Assembly (NCBI RefSeq): GCF_000091045.1
Contig: NC_006693.1
Coordinates: 1,131,162-1,194,300 of the forward strand
Direction of reading: 5' to 3'
Length of the DNA: 63,139 nt
From: Cryptococcus deneoformans JEC21
Taxonomy: Eukaryota; Basidiomycota; Tremellomycetes; Tremellales; Cryptococcaceae
Numbering within the stretch: the stretch's first letter is position 1; every line of letters starts with the position of its first letter. Both the position numbers and the translations under genes were made by a program. The notes beneath the pieces are model-generated. The model made no database searches. It saw only the letters and a list, made by a program, of their open reading frames with translations, and was not told the origin of the DNA. Shown here piece after piece: positions 33,901-45,230 of the stretch.

Positions 33901-36693
33901 GTGGGCCTGGGCGCGGGAGTAGGCGGGGATGGTAAAGAGGTTGGGCAAGGAAGTGGCAGAGGCGGCATTGGAGGGCGAGGTGTATGTGCTGGTCGCGCTC
34001 TCGCATTGGGAGTGGGATTCAAAGGCGGGAAGAGGTGGAGGCGGCTGGACGAGCGGTTGAGATGGGTCGGGATGGAGGGTTGTACTGCTTGCTCGTGCGG
34101 CTGGGATAGGTGTCTCCTGGGTGTGCTGTCGATGGAGGTGAGCCTGGGGACAATGAAAGAATTGTGGATACGCACCCGACTTTTTCCCTCTTCTTCATGC
34201 GGCGCCGGCACCGGTGTACCCCGGACTGCAGCCCACTCTGCCATCGGGACACCCCTGGTCGCTCCGCCAGGCATGGGCGGAGGATCAATCGACAAGAAGC
34301 TGATGAGCGTCACCGGGAGATCGACGTAGATGGAGTTGTTGAGCGTGACGCGGAGTGTGTAGGAGACGTCGACGAGTTTGGTCCGGCGGATGGATAGCAA
34401 TCCGGTCTAGATGGCGGGTCAGTTGCATATGGGAAGAGAAACAATCAGCGTACAGGAACTTGGATACTCATATCCCAATGGCCGCTTTCGCCCGGCTCGA
34501 CACCGGTCCACCACCCTTTGCCGGTGACCCGTCCTGCGCCATGGGTCGTGAAGTCGCCCTCGACCGCTTCTTCAGCCACTTTTTTCCTGTGCGTCTCTAC
34601 TGGCTGGTCCGTCGCAGACTTGGGGCCAAAGGTGCGGACGTCTTGGAGGAGTGCGAGGCTGAGGTTTTTGATCTGCGCTGCGTCAGTTGCGCCGTCACGG
34701 AGAGGACATACCTTGCGGAGACTGCCGTTGCGTATGCCGACCTGGCACCACAGCCGCTGGCCGCTGACCCAGGTGGCCCTGCCGAGCGCGACGTGCAGCG
34801 CGACGCGGCCCCTGTCGCCCTTGAGACTCCACCCGAGGGCGTCCTCGGCACACGCCTGGAGGGGCTCGGCGGCGGGGGCGAGGACGCGGGCGGGGTCGAG
34901 GGCGGGGAGGAGGACGATGGGGCGGTAGAAGTGGGCGATGGAGCGCTTGCCGGTGGGGGGGACGTGCGTCTTGAGGGAGGCGACGAGGACATAGCGCACG
35001 GTGGGGCCCCCGCGGCGGGGGGGGGTGAATGTGCCCTTGGCGCCGGCGGCCGGGGGGAGGGGGAAGCGGAAGGGGATGCTGTGTGTGCCCGGGGCGGCGA
35101 GGCAGAAGCCGTCGGCGTCGGCGGGGGACGCCGCGAGGGGGGAGGGGGGGCCGAGCGCGAGGGCGTGCGCGTGGTGGTAGAACATGTGCCGGGCGGAGGA
35201 CAGCTCTGCGGTCGTCAGATCGGGACACCCGGGCGCACTCACCTTCAAACCCCACCACGCGCACCTTGCCGCCGCCCACGCGGAGCCCGCCGCCCCCCAC
35301 GCACCCGCACCTCCACCCGCCCCCGCACGTCCCCCCCCTCCACCACACACTCCCGCTCCACCACCACGTCCACCTCCACCCGCGCACGCCCCTTCTTGCT
35401 CGCCTCCAGCCGCACCCCGCCCCCGGCCCCCGCCGCCGCCAGCCGGTCCCGCGACAGCCGCCGCGACCGCGCACCGCCCAGCAGGATCCCCAGCTCCGCC
35501 GACGACCGCGGCGTGCCGCACGACGGGTCCAGCAGCGTGCCCTGTCGCGCGAGCAGCTCCGCCCCGTCAGACAGCGACCGCCCCCGCCGCTTCGCGGTCC
35601 CCACGCGCACACCGTCCAGTGTGCTTTCGCTCCATGGCCGCGACCGCAGCTCGTCGTCTTGGGAGTCGTCCCCCGCCGGGCGTGCGGTGGTGTACGTCGG
35701 GTCAAAGAACGCGGGCACAGAGTAGAGGTGCATAGGCTGCGACGCCGAGCGCGGCAGGTCCGTCGCTTGGAACGTTTCAGGCTGCCCTGTCCGTCGAGGC
35801 GGGTAAGGAAATGCGTACGCCGCGGGTGGTGCAAACACGGGTGCAGGGGCATGCACAGAAGGGTGCTGGTGGTGATAGCTTGGGAGTCTGCGTATTAAAT
35901 TAAAAACAGCACCTCTTGATGGAAGATGAATTACCTACCGCTGTTCTCGATATCCATCTTTGCCTGATAACGGCGAACGGACAATCTCTTCGTCTTCTCT
36001 CTCTCCATCTCCACCCTCTAGCTGCATATACTTGCCCCCTTCTTTAGCCGCCCCGCGACGGCGCAAGACTTCGCTGCTCTTCACCCTGCCCACCTTGCTT
36101 GACGATGTGTGGTGCGTGGAAGCGGAAAAGGAGGTGGAGATGACGGATGCGGAAGAAGGTGCGCGCGAGGGCGCGGCGTGGGCGTCGGCGTCGGTGTCGG
36201 CGGTCGGGCTTGGTACGAGACGCTGGCGGTCATCGTCTTTGTCACCCCCATTCTCCTCGCCATGCGCCTCGTCCCTGTACATCTCCTCCACCTCGACGCG
36301 CAGTCCATGCGTCCCGCCCTCGCGTGGAGAAGATCGGGGACCGAGAGGTTTCGAGGTACGTAGACTCTTTACCGTTCCCGTGCTGTATGTTAGAGGCGAA
36401 GATGGAATAGAAGAGATGGATGCGGTGGGCGAGTGCGAGTGGGTGGGCCGCAGGGCAAAGCTGTCATTCGTCTTGACTCTTAATCGCGTGCCTGCTATCC
36501 CTCCACTACTCGCTGCCGTCGCCGTCGCGGCTACCTTTATCGGCGATCCTTGACCATCAGCGTGAGCGCGGGTCTGACCCCCGGGTTCGAGAGGAGGAGA
36601 ACTGGTAGTGGATATCCGCAGGGGAGACGGAGGGTGAGCACAGTTGGGCAGTGTTATGCCCAAGCCTTGCGATGGGTTCGGAGACAGCGGCAT
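31000..36693 (-). CDS. Very large alpha-arrestin-domain protein
   Basis: Fungal alpha-arrestins recruit Rsp5-type ubiquitin ligases to membrane cargo (family knowledge). The ATG at 36693 opens a Ser/Pro-rich N-terminus. The arrestin-N part includes EGGDVRGRVEVRVRGG, KVRVVGFE and ELSSARHMFYHHAHAL, with GTHSIPFRFPLPP. The arrestin-C part includes WVSGQRLWCQVGIRNGSLRK and TKLVDVSYTLRVTLNNSIYV followed by DLPVTLISFLSIDPPP. The ~950-residue tail is disordered, with Asp/Glu, Ser/Pro and Gln runs, and ends at 31000. Introns: about 35,895-35,938, a short one near 35,207-35,243 (37 nt), 34,674-34,712 (39 nt), 34,408-34,455, and about 50 nt near 34,126-34,175. The reading frame shifts by one at a run of six C at 35,293-35,298 (see findings). 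The 34.4-35.9 kb part is extremely GC-rich. Confidence 0.8.
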
Positions 36694-37030
36694 TTCGGTG
36701 TAATTGAAACTGTCGGGGTAGTATTATAAAAAAGAGTAATCAATAGAGTGTATAGATGGTAGGTAAAAGCAATGCATTTGGAAAACGAGGATTTTGTCAC
36801 ACCCAGGTTGATCTCAATCCCCACACCCGGTGCATTTTATATAAACAATCCACGACCAAAGTATTATTTCACAAAAACCGGAGTACCATTTTTACCCTGA
36901 GGTCGAGGTCAAAAACAAAAGACGCGACGCAGTTCGCAACAAGTAAATTGGAATGAAAAGACAAAAATCAGTCGGGCTGCGGGAGTTTAAAGTTTAGTTT
37001 TAAGGGTTGCTTGATTTTAATGCCGGAGCT

Positions 37031-37062
37031 GTTTTGCGCTTTTTGCGCTTTTTGCGCTTTTT
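37031..37062 (+). repeat. Tandem 9-nt repeat
   Basis: Three and a half head-to-tail copies of TTTTTGCGC in the upstream region of the arrestin gene. Confidence 0.7.
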
Positions 37063-37573
37063 GGGCCAGAATGGTCTCCGGCTGGGCTAGAGTTGGCCAT
37101 GTGGCTGTCGCGTGGGAAAAGAGTCCCGAGATAAGTGATTTGTCGGGTCAAAAACGTCGGGAGACAACGTAGGCGGGCGATTCGGTAAATTGACAGACGA
37201 CCGACGACCCACGTCCGATATCCACATGATCCACCTTTCATCACAAGAGTCCCCGTTATTATCGGACAGTTCTTGCGTCATAAAATCGGTGCAAGTGGAT
37301 AGCGATACCGGTGGATCATCCTTGACAAGAGCGATCGGCAATGGTTCAACTTGAGGTCAAGGTTTATGCGCCTTTAACTCTCAATTGACTAAAGACTTGA
37401 TACTCTCCTCACACAATTCCCTACTCTAGCTCAAGGGCAACTTTGTAGAACCAGAGAACCGACGGACAAACGTGGAAAGGTTGACTTTCTACCATCGATC
37501 GTTTAACTCTTCGCTGTATACTTTCCAAGTCGTCTTCAAGCCGTTTTTATAGAAAAGGTTGGGTGATTTTGGA

Positions 37574-37635
37574 GAAAACAGGATAGGGTACGAAAAGTTG
37601 AGTAAGAAGAAAACAGGATAGGGTACGAAAAGTTG
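37574..37635 (+). repeat. 27-nt direct repeat, two perfect copies
   Basis: Copies at 37,574-37,600 and 37,609-37,635 (period 35), each containing AAACAGGATAGGGTACG. They are identical over 27 nt, so the duplication is recent or conserved. Confidence 0.85.
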
Positions 37636-37864
37636 GAAAGATAAGACTCACTTGCGATACCCAGCTTGATATTGCCGTGGTACATGCAAAGTTATCCGTT
37701 ATCCGTGCTATGAAAATGACAAAAGTATCGTCCTAACCCCTCCCCTCTTCTTCAAACGCCTGAGCCTGCTAAAACCTAACCCTCATCTAACTTTCATCCC
37801 TTTCCTTTTCCATCAACCACCGCCTCTCGCACACCTCTCCAGTACTTCAAACCTCTCCCCTCAT

Positions 37865-38857
37865 CTAACTAGGTCTCGCCACCTCTTCCCTTTCCAGCTC
37901 ATTGACCCACTTTTCAATAGCCTCACTATCGAAACCGTCCGTGCTCCTTCCGGGTCTGTTGACGCTCGTGACTAATTGAGGCATGGAAAGAACGAGTTGT
38001 TGGCGCATTTTAACGGCAAAATCGGCAGGCTGATTTTGGAAAGACAGATATAACACGTCAATTGGCGTAACAGGCGAAAGCAAAAGAAATGAAAAACGTA
38101 CATCTTCCGCCCCCATAGCCTTCCCGACCGCCCACATTCCAAGACCTGTAAAGCCTACCACTAGCGTCGTCGCAAACATCAACGCTTTCGCACCAAGTAA
38201 TGCCCCTTCCATCTTATCCCCTCCCCCTTCTCCCTCCCCCTCCGAGGCAGTATTGGACGATAAAGGCATGAGCGATGAACCGTACAATGCTTTTTCTTCT
38301 CGAGCGTTGAATAACCGGCTTTTGATTGTTTCTGCAGACTCTTCTGCCTGGACGACCGGATCAAGAGTAGATTTGGATCCTTCCCCAAGATGCTTGATGT
38401 CTTCTTCAGAAATGGGGATTTCTGCTGATATACTGGCGCTCGAGTAGGCTGGGATGGCGGACTTGAGGGCGGATGGAGGTGGGACAGGCGGCGAGCTATC
38501 TCGGACTTGGCGCGGAGGGATAGATGAAGAAGCGAATGGGGATAATGAAGGAGAAGGGAAACGGCGAGAGGCCAAGTGTTCGAGATTTCGGTGCGACATG
38601 AATTGAGGGCCGTTCATCGTTTTTGCCGCTTGCCGGACAAAAGGTATCACCATAGCTGTCATCCCTATCGTCAGCGCAAACTATTCGTCAGAGCAACATA
38701 TCAGTATTTGCCTTTCGTATAACATCAACAGTCCATGACGAAAGGAACCTACAGCAGAACCGGCGACGTAGAATGCGACTTTGGGGATCTTGCGTCGTTT
38801 TTCGGGTGCAGAGTCCGAAGGGAGCGAGTTGGGCTCGCCAAGAAGGACTGAAGCCAT
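37865..38857 (-). CDS. Two-helix membrane protein, TMEM242-like
   Basis: About 280 residues from ATG 38855-38857, in three exons (introns near 38,680-38,749 and 38,032-38,100). The first helix is KIPKVAFYVAGSAFALTIGM extending to VIPFV. A Ser/Pro-rich loop follows. The second helix is LLGAKALMFATTLVVGFTGL running into GMWAVGKAMGAEDPADFAVK. The second helix followed by a GV/GA-x-D-x-x-x-F-x-x-K-M pattern is what I associate with TMEM242, a mitochondrial inner-membrane factor linked to ATP synthase assembly (family knowledge). The identification rests on this C-terminal block only. The loop is much longer than in animals. A different small mitochondrial membrane protein remains possible. Confidence 0.6.
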
Positions 38858-39597
38858 GGTCGTGTTTGAAGCGATTGAGGGACAAATTAAAAAGTGTGAG
38901 TCGTTGGGGAATTTGAAGCAAGAAAGTGGAAATGGCAAAGGAAAATGTCGAAAATAGCCGGGAGGATAGGGGTTAATAGACTGAGACTGAGAAATTGATC
39001 AGGCTATTAACGATGATGTGACCATTTTGATAGAGAGCTACTTTATTTATCATTAAGATTTGGTCCCGCTTTCTTACCACAGACGGCTGATTCCCAACTA
39101 TCATTCTGATGTCAAAATTGCACGCAATAGACCTTTTACTCTCATACAAAGCGATCATGTTGAACTGTGGTAACTTTGGAAAAAAGTACATGAATAAAAC
39201 GTTTGGTAGAGCAGTACAAATTTGCAGGATAACGGCAGACTACAGTAATTATTTAGCCTCGGCATTGTGTAAAGATACCGTGTCTTAATAACTCTACATC
39301 TACCGCCGGTCTCATACACCCCGTCAGACTGTCAGATAAAAGAAAGACTTACAGAGTAGAAAAGAATATCTCCTTTACCGCTGAACGCCATAAACGAACT
39401 CTAAAACTCCAACTTGTGTACATTTGAATCCTTCATCAGCTCTAAATTACCAACCATCAAAACGCATTTATTTCCCTCAGTTGCAGCATTCATAGCCCTT
39501 GCATTACTCCGTTATTGATTACGAGACACCTCAATGCCTTTCATATCCCCAATCCTTAGTCATATGTCGTTTTGATTAAGAGGTCGTACTTGAGAGA
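38858..39597. other. Intergenic
   Basis: 740 bp between two minus-strand genes: the promoter of the TMEM242-like gene and the 3' UTR of the next. AT-rich. No gene or repeat recognised. Confidence 0.4.
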
Positions 39598-41289
39598 TTA
39601 GTCCGTCTTCCTTCCCTTTTTTCCGGCTCCTCTTGGCTTGCCGAACAGCTATAAGATCTGTCCATTTGCTGAGCTTATCAGGTGCGAGGCCGTAATAAGA
39701 GATTAAGCTGGAGCTATAGGGTGGCGTAGAAGATAAACATCAGCTCAATTCCCATGAAATGAAAGCGATAATAGAAGCGGCATTAATGACGATCGAAGAC
39801 CCTCGAATCAAGAAGGACAGACAGAAAAGGAAGGGGAGTCAAGGTAGTGTACGTACCCACAGACCACCGACATAACATTCATTCCCAAGCCATCCCAAGC
39901 TCTCCCGATTTCTCCATCTTTTCCACCTCTCATGAATGCTGTCATCTTACCCCGTTTTGAGGTAGGGAGCGTAAGCCAGATAGCGAGACGCTGTTCTTCA
40001 TAGCGATCGTGCAGGGCGAAGAGAGTGCGTAATGGGCACCGATAGTAGGAGCCTTCGGCTTCATCATTGTCGTCTTCAGAGATAAAGGATGTGGAGGAAT
40101 CAAGATCAAAGTCTTCATCGTCCGACATATTTGTGGACAAGGGGCAAGGATGTGATTGCGTTTTGGACTTGGTACCGGTTTTCAGTTGGGGAGAAGTAGC
40201 GCCAAGCCAGTCTGAAAGATTAATCGACTTTGTAAGAACAGCTATACTATCATTTTCAGTAAAAGAGGCAGCAAAATCGAAACAGTCGATAAGACTTTCC
40301 TCCGTGAGGACTTCCCATTCGATAAAACTGCTAGGGGTATCGGATGACGAGAATGTGGAGGTGACAGCACAAAAGGGAACAATGTTGGTACTGGTGTCGG
40401 ACATGTCGCGCATATTGTCAATACTTTTGCTCCTGCTCTTCTCTCTGCTTTTACTCCTATTCCTAGCCTCAGATTCCACCTTCTCTTCCGCGGCTCCCTG
40501 ACTCTCCTCTCCACTCATTCTTCGCGCAGCTCTAGCTTTCACCTCACTCATCCTCTTATTCGTCATACTCAACAATAGGTCACATCTGAGCAACATGACT
40601 TCCATCCTCACTCTCAAAGGTCGATGCTCATTCTCTTGTTTCATATGTTTCTCTTTCGCTTTTGCCACCTTGCCCACAAGTGACGTCGAATTAAGAGAGT
40701 CGATCTCGCCAATATTTGAGAGCCCCTCATTGATAGTTTGTAGATATTCGAGCAGGCAGGTGACTTCAGTATCTGTCAAATCTCTCGAAAGCTGGTGAGC
40801 AGCATTGGGCAATTTGGAGTGAGCAAGAGGGCGGAAGGGGTTTGTCTCGAGAGACGTGATGATATGCCGGCAATGTTCGAGAATAGGAGAAAGGAATGAT
40901 TGATGGTAAGGTGGAATGGACGGGAGTATGGAACCCAGAATATGTGTGTCGTGTCTGGTAGCCAACGAGGTTTCAAGCAATGAACGAACGGCGAAGAAGC
41001 TACCAATCGATTGCTTCAAAGCAATGTGTAAATCATGTGAGCGTATTCTGCCTTTATCTCCATCTGATTCCCATAGAATCCTCGCTATCACATTTCCAGC
41101 AGCGGCATAACCCTTCACAAGTTCATCAAGCCGTCCTTGCACCTCTTTGTCTCCCATATCCAGTTGTCTAACGCGAACAGCATCTCTAAGTTGGGTTGTG
41201 TATGTCTGGAGACCAATCAGAGCTTTTATTGTAGGTTGTTGTTCGGGATGTAGGGTATTGGAAGCCATTGTCAGGAGAGGTTCGAGCAT
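39598..41289 (-). CDS. Unidentified protein with disordered acidic centre
   Basis: About 510 residues. The start is taken as ATG 41287-41289 (MLEPLLTMASNTLHPE), because the longer open frame begins at a non-ATG codon. The first ~240 residues look helical (QTYTTQLRDAVRVRQLDMG, LTDTEVTCLLEYLQTINEGL). A Ser/Arg/Lys-rich linker (RNRSKSREKSRSKS) and an acidic Ser/Asp patch follow, then EWEVLTEESLIDCFDFAA and LRTLFALHDRYEEQRLAIWL. An intron at about 39,723-39,853 joins the last exon, ending SYYGLAPDKLSKWTDLIAVR and a basic tail. I do not recognise the family. It is intact, and the structured ends flanking a phospho-rich linker suggest a scaffold or regulatory protein. No function assigned. Confidence 0.7.
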
Positions 41290-42378
41290 GGCAGACGAGG
41301 GGAGGGATGGTCTCCATCGGAAAAGAGAGATGTTGAATATCGAAAACGGATGACGAGAGCTTGCTAAAAGTATATCAGTCTCCTTCACGACTTGCTACCA
41401 ACACACGGACAAAAGGACCACGGACAATACGTATTAAAAAGCCCTTCAAACGTCAGTATGGACTCTGGCCACTCGTAACTAAGTTTTTGCGCTGTCGAAG
41501 TTGATGCCATATCTATTCAATCGCAGTTTAAAGTCCGAGAAACAAGAGTGGAAGGATATATCCAGGCGAAAAGACGATGATACTTTTACAACATCAACAA
41601 CATTTTGTCTTTTGTGGCAAAGCCGCCGGTGGCAAGAGGCCCATGCGTGAGCTAGAGTCGTGTCAACCAGGATTACCCGCGGGAAAAAAAGGCAGGAGTT
41701 GGGTGCGAACATTCACCCATCGATACGCCTCGGCCACGCTTTGGGACAGTAACATTGTTGGAAATGGCCTCTAAACACTTGGTCTCTTTGAGTTAACATG
41801 GCGTATGGTGGAACGTATGGTATACATGAATGTATGGACGGATGATTGCAAAAGTTGTTTTTTTGAAGGGGTGAAGACGGCCGGTGACGACCGGTTGACC
41901 AGCCGGTTAAAAGTAAAAGACGCATCATCGAGTGGTGATGTCATCCTGCACATTCCAGTCAAGGTTACGAAGTTGTGATCATTGCACCAATCAGAATTAC
42001 GGTTTTTCATTCAAAATCAAATATGTTTTTTCTCGACATTTTAAATTAATTACTTCAAATTTACACTTACCGGCAGTTTACTAATTTGTCTAGCATGTTT
42101 TTAAAGGCATACATGAATTATGGCACAGGATCTAAGATAAAGAATGCCAGAGCATCAGTGAGCAACCGAGTTATCCACCATTTCGCCTGCCAAGTCATCT
42201 TAACAACCACTGTGAGCAAGGGGGTTGATTATTATATATGCAATGAAAAAAGACATGATGTATGTGGAAATGAATCACGTACAAGAGTAAGAATAGGCTG
42301 GCAGGATCTAAATTTTATATAGTAGCAGAGGGTCTCGGTCCAGTGGGACTGTTCGGCGAATTTTTTCTCGTACCCTGA

Positions 42379-42485
42379 GGCCATCCGGAGTCGTCATTCT
42401 GTGACTGGCGGTGTGGCCTTGGGGACTTTTCGTCGGCAACTTTTGGCGGCTCATGTGTCCGAAGCCCCAGACAGGCCATCCGGAG
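42379..42485 (+). promoter_or_regulatory. Pair of identical 12-nt CCGGA-type sites
   Basis: GGCCATCCGGAG occurs exactly at 42,379-42,390 and again at 42,474-42,485. Related CCGG words follow at about 42,491 and 42,512. CGG/CCG-containing repeats are typical targets of fungal Zn2Cys6 regulators. The sites lie ~340-440 bp upstream of the transporter ATG and ~160-270 bp upstream of its TATA box. Confidence 0.45.
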
Positions 42486-42646
42486 CCCTTCCGGTGCAGC
42501 CAGGTATTTCTCCGGGACCCCGCGATCGGTATCTTTTCTGTCGTCTGCAATCTTCTTTCCGTCTTCTTCAGCAAATCGGAATCCTTTTCTCTTTGATTAC
42601 CTTCACTGGCATGCCGCGGCAGGAGGCAACAGATTAATGTCATAAT

Positions 42647-42654
42647 TATAAATA
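42647..42654 (+). promoter_or_regulatory. TATA box of sugar transporter 1
   Basis: TATAAATA about 170 bp upstream of the start codon at 42,822, on the correct strand. Confidence 0.5.
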
Positions 42655-42821
42655 GTAAGGGGTTGTCTTGCAATCCTTTTTTCACCGTCCAACGACAACG
42701 CTTCTTTTTAGTGACATTCATAACTCATTCGTTATCTGGTACACTTTCATTATCATACTTTCGAGAGATCATATTTTCGAGAGATCTGATAGTTTAGTCT
42801 GGCTTGGATTTACCACTCCCA

Positions 42822-45230
42822 ATGAGTAAAATTACTGTCGCACCGAGCAGGGAGGAAGTCCCCAGTCTCTCTGCTCTGGGTATCAAGGCGCACCCGGATG
42901 CTCTGACTCTTGCATACGATGACAACGCCCTGGCAGGCTCTTATGGCGGTAATGGTAAGTCAATAATCTATTTGAGGTTCTGACTTGGTTAACATGCTTG
43001 CCGCAGGTCTCAAGGATCTTTTTGCCAGCAGGATGGTTTTACTGGCCGCCAGCGCTGCATGCATTGGTGGACTCTTATTTGGATTTGATCAGGGTATCCT
43101 GTCCATCTGTTTGACCATGCCCCAGTTCCAAGATCAGTTCCCAGAGACAAATGCAGAGGTAAACCCACAAGCGAGTCTCAACAAGGGGTAAGTGGAACCT
43201 TCCGTGGTAGGAGGTTTGCATCTGACTGTATTCTACAGTATCATGACAGCATTACTTGAGCTGGGTGCCTTTTTGGGAGCTTTCATGTCGGGATATGTTT
43301 CGGACCGGTATTCGCGAAAGGGATCTCTAGGTACGTCATACATTCGGACCTTCTTCGAGGATTGTATTGTCCTGAAATTACCACTGACTCCTTCGCGTCC
43401 TGTAGCTTTTGGTATGGTCTGGTTCATTATTGGATCGTGAGTTGCGCAACGGCGTCGAGTAATTGTGGCTGAGCTCAAAGCACCGCAGTGTCCTGCAAAG
43501 CGCTTCCTATTCGTTTGCTCAGCTTGTTGTTGGGCGTTTCATTGGAGGTATCGGTATTGGTGTGCTTTCTTCAACTGCTCCCACCTATATCAGCGAGATT
43601 GCTCCCCCCAACATCCGAGGTGCCCTGCTCGTCCTCGAACAATTTTCCATCGTTCTTGGCATTGTGGTCATGTATTACATTGTGAGTTTGGCAATCGACA
43701 GTTCCACGAAGCATATGGTTTGACAAAAGCCTAGACATATGGATCTCGATACTTGTCCGGAGGTGGTTCGTTCCGACTGCCTTTTGCACTTCAGATGTTT
43801 CCTTGTGAGTTTATTTTCGTAATGATAGGCAGTTAATGAGGTGACTGACTCTGACCTTTCCAGGTATTATCCTTGGAGGGTTCCTGTACCAACTTCCTTA
43901 CTCCCCTAGATGGCTGGCTCTCCGTGGTCGTGATCAAGAATGTCTGGCGAGCTTGTGTCGTCTCCGTCAGTTGCCTGATACCGACCCTAGGGTTCAAGCC
44001 GAATGGATCACCATCAGAGCAGAGGCCATTCGTAACCGTGAGGTGCTCGTTAAGGCGCATCCAACTATGACCGACAAGTCGACCAAATCGGAATTCAAGC
44101 TCGAGCTCGCGAGTTGGGTCGACATGTTCAGAGTCGGAAGTATACGACAGACGATGATCGGTATTCTACTCATGTTCTTCCAGCAGTTTGTGGGCATCAA
44201 CGCTGTAAGTAACCTTCTTTTTGAAAAGTCACACGACTGATTGATTGTACCCCAGCTTGTCTACTATGCTCCGACACTGTTCGAACAGCTAGGACTTGAT
44301 TACGAGCTTCAACTTACCCTCGCGGGTGCCTTGAATATCGCACAGCTTGTCGCTGTCGTCGCTGCCTTTTTCCTTCTTGACAAATTTGGCCGCAAAGTTT
44401 TCCTTATCGTCGGTGCCATCGGTCTTACAGTTTCTCATTCCGTTGTAGCGGCCATGATCGGTAAGTAGCAACTAACTACCCCTGAGTTCACTTGTTTTGG
44501 CTAATGTCTCTCGACCTTCATAGGAACCTATGGTGACAACTGGCCGGCTCACAAGGGTCCTGCTTGGGTGGGTGTTGGATTCATCTTCGGTGTCATGATC
44601 TTCTACGGTATCGGTTGGGGTCCCGTCCCTTGGGCCATGCGTAGGTTTATTTCCCACTTCCATAGGTCTTTTTGCTCACAAATGACCAATAGCTGCTGAA
44701 ATTCACGCCTCCAGTCGCCGTGCCAAGGGTGTCGCTATAACAACCTGCTCCAATTGGCTGAACAATTTTATCATCGTCAGTCACTTACCCTCTGCCTGGG
44801 AATCTGTCACTGTATGTTAACAAGATGGGCATTGATAGGGCTTAATCACTCCTCCCCTCATTTCGGGCACCAAAGGATACGGGGCATTCATATTCTTTGC
44901 CATCTGGTCTCTCTTGGCTTGCCTTTGGTCCGTCTTCTTCGTACCTGAAACCAAGTCAGTATTTTATTGTCCCGAAATATTTGATATCCCACTGAGAATC
45001 AACTTCTTACGCGTCATAGAGGTCGTACCCTTGAGCAGATGGACGCCGTGTTCAAATCTCGAACTGCAATTGAGGATGCCCAAGCAAGGGATGACATCCT
45101 GCAAATTGTCTGCAAAGAGGCTCTCAACTCAATTAACAACCCCAGACAGGTTCCTAAGATGGAGATCGAGATGTTGGAAAACGTGGACGAGAAGAAGAGT
45201 GGTACGCCAAGTACCATAAGCCAGGTGTAA
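42822..45230 (+). CDS. MFS sugar transporter (hexose type)
   Basis: A plasma-membrane sugar:H+ symporter or facilitator of about 550 residues, in ten or so exons. Family marks in order: IGGLLFGFDQGILSI (helix 1), SDRYSRKGSL (the GR[KR]-type loop), VGRFIGGIGIGVLSSTAPTY with SEIAPPNIRG (PESPR-like PYSPRWLALRGR follows), LLMFFQQFVGINALVYYAPT (the QQxxGxNxxxYY sugar motif), DKFGRK, GWGPVPWAMPAEI and VPETKGRTLEQMD. All motifs are intact and the splice joints keep frame. The ATG at 42,822 follows a TATA box by 170 bp. Substrate could be glucose or a pentose, and the sequence cannot decide. It lies ~10 kb from the GH51 enzyme. Confidence 0.92.

Larger units (their letters stand above)
36694..37864. 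other. Intergenic with short tandem repeats
   Basis: 1.17 kb without a gene. Holds the arrestin promoter, a tandem TTTTTGCGC repeat (37,031-37,062) and a perfect 27-nt direct duplication (37,574-37,600 and 37,609-37,635). TATA-like and CT-rich words occur near 36,720-36,750. Confidence 0.45.
41290..42821. other. Divergent intergenic region upstream of sugar transporter 1
   Basis: 1.5 kb. The transporter-proximal half has repeated CCGGA-containing words and a TATA box (TATAAATA, 42,647-42,654). The rest is AT-rich without a supported gene. A minus-strand open frame at 42,308-42,721 overlaps the promoter and matches no family. Confidence 0.45.

Noticed and set aside
34144..34175. 32-nt intron in the arrestin gene
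   Set aside because: A 50-nt intron with the same donor and an acceptor 18 nt further also keeps frame and fits normal length better.
35290..35332. A 40-nt GT-AG intron instead of a frameshift in the arrestin gene
   Set aside because: It restores frame but deletes the loop between two conserved strands and lacks a pyrimidine tract or branch site. Kept only as an alternative.
34445..35852. Long open frames on both strands and in all phases
   Set aside because: High GC content removes stop codons. Only the minus-strand frames that give arrestin motifs were kept.
37768..37790. CCTAACCCTC words resembling an internal telomere repeat
   Set aside because: Only one short match, not tandem, and not of the TTAGGGGG form used at this chromosome end.
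42308..42721. 137-residue minus-strand open frame upstream of sugar transporter 1
   Set aside because: Overlaps promoter elements of the transporter, has no family resemblance and no splice support.
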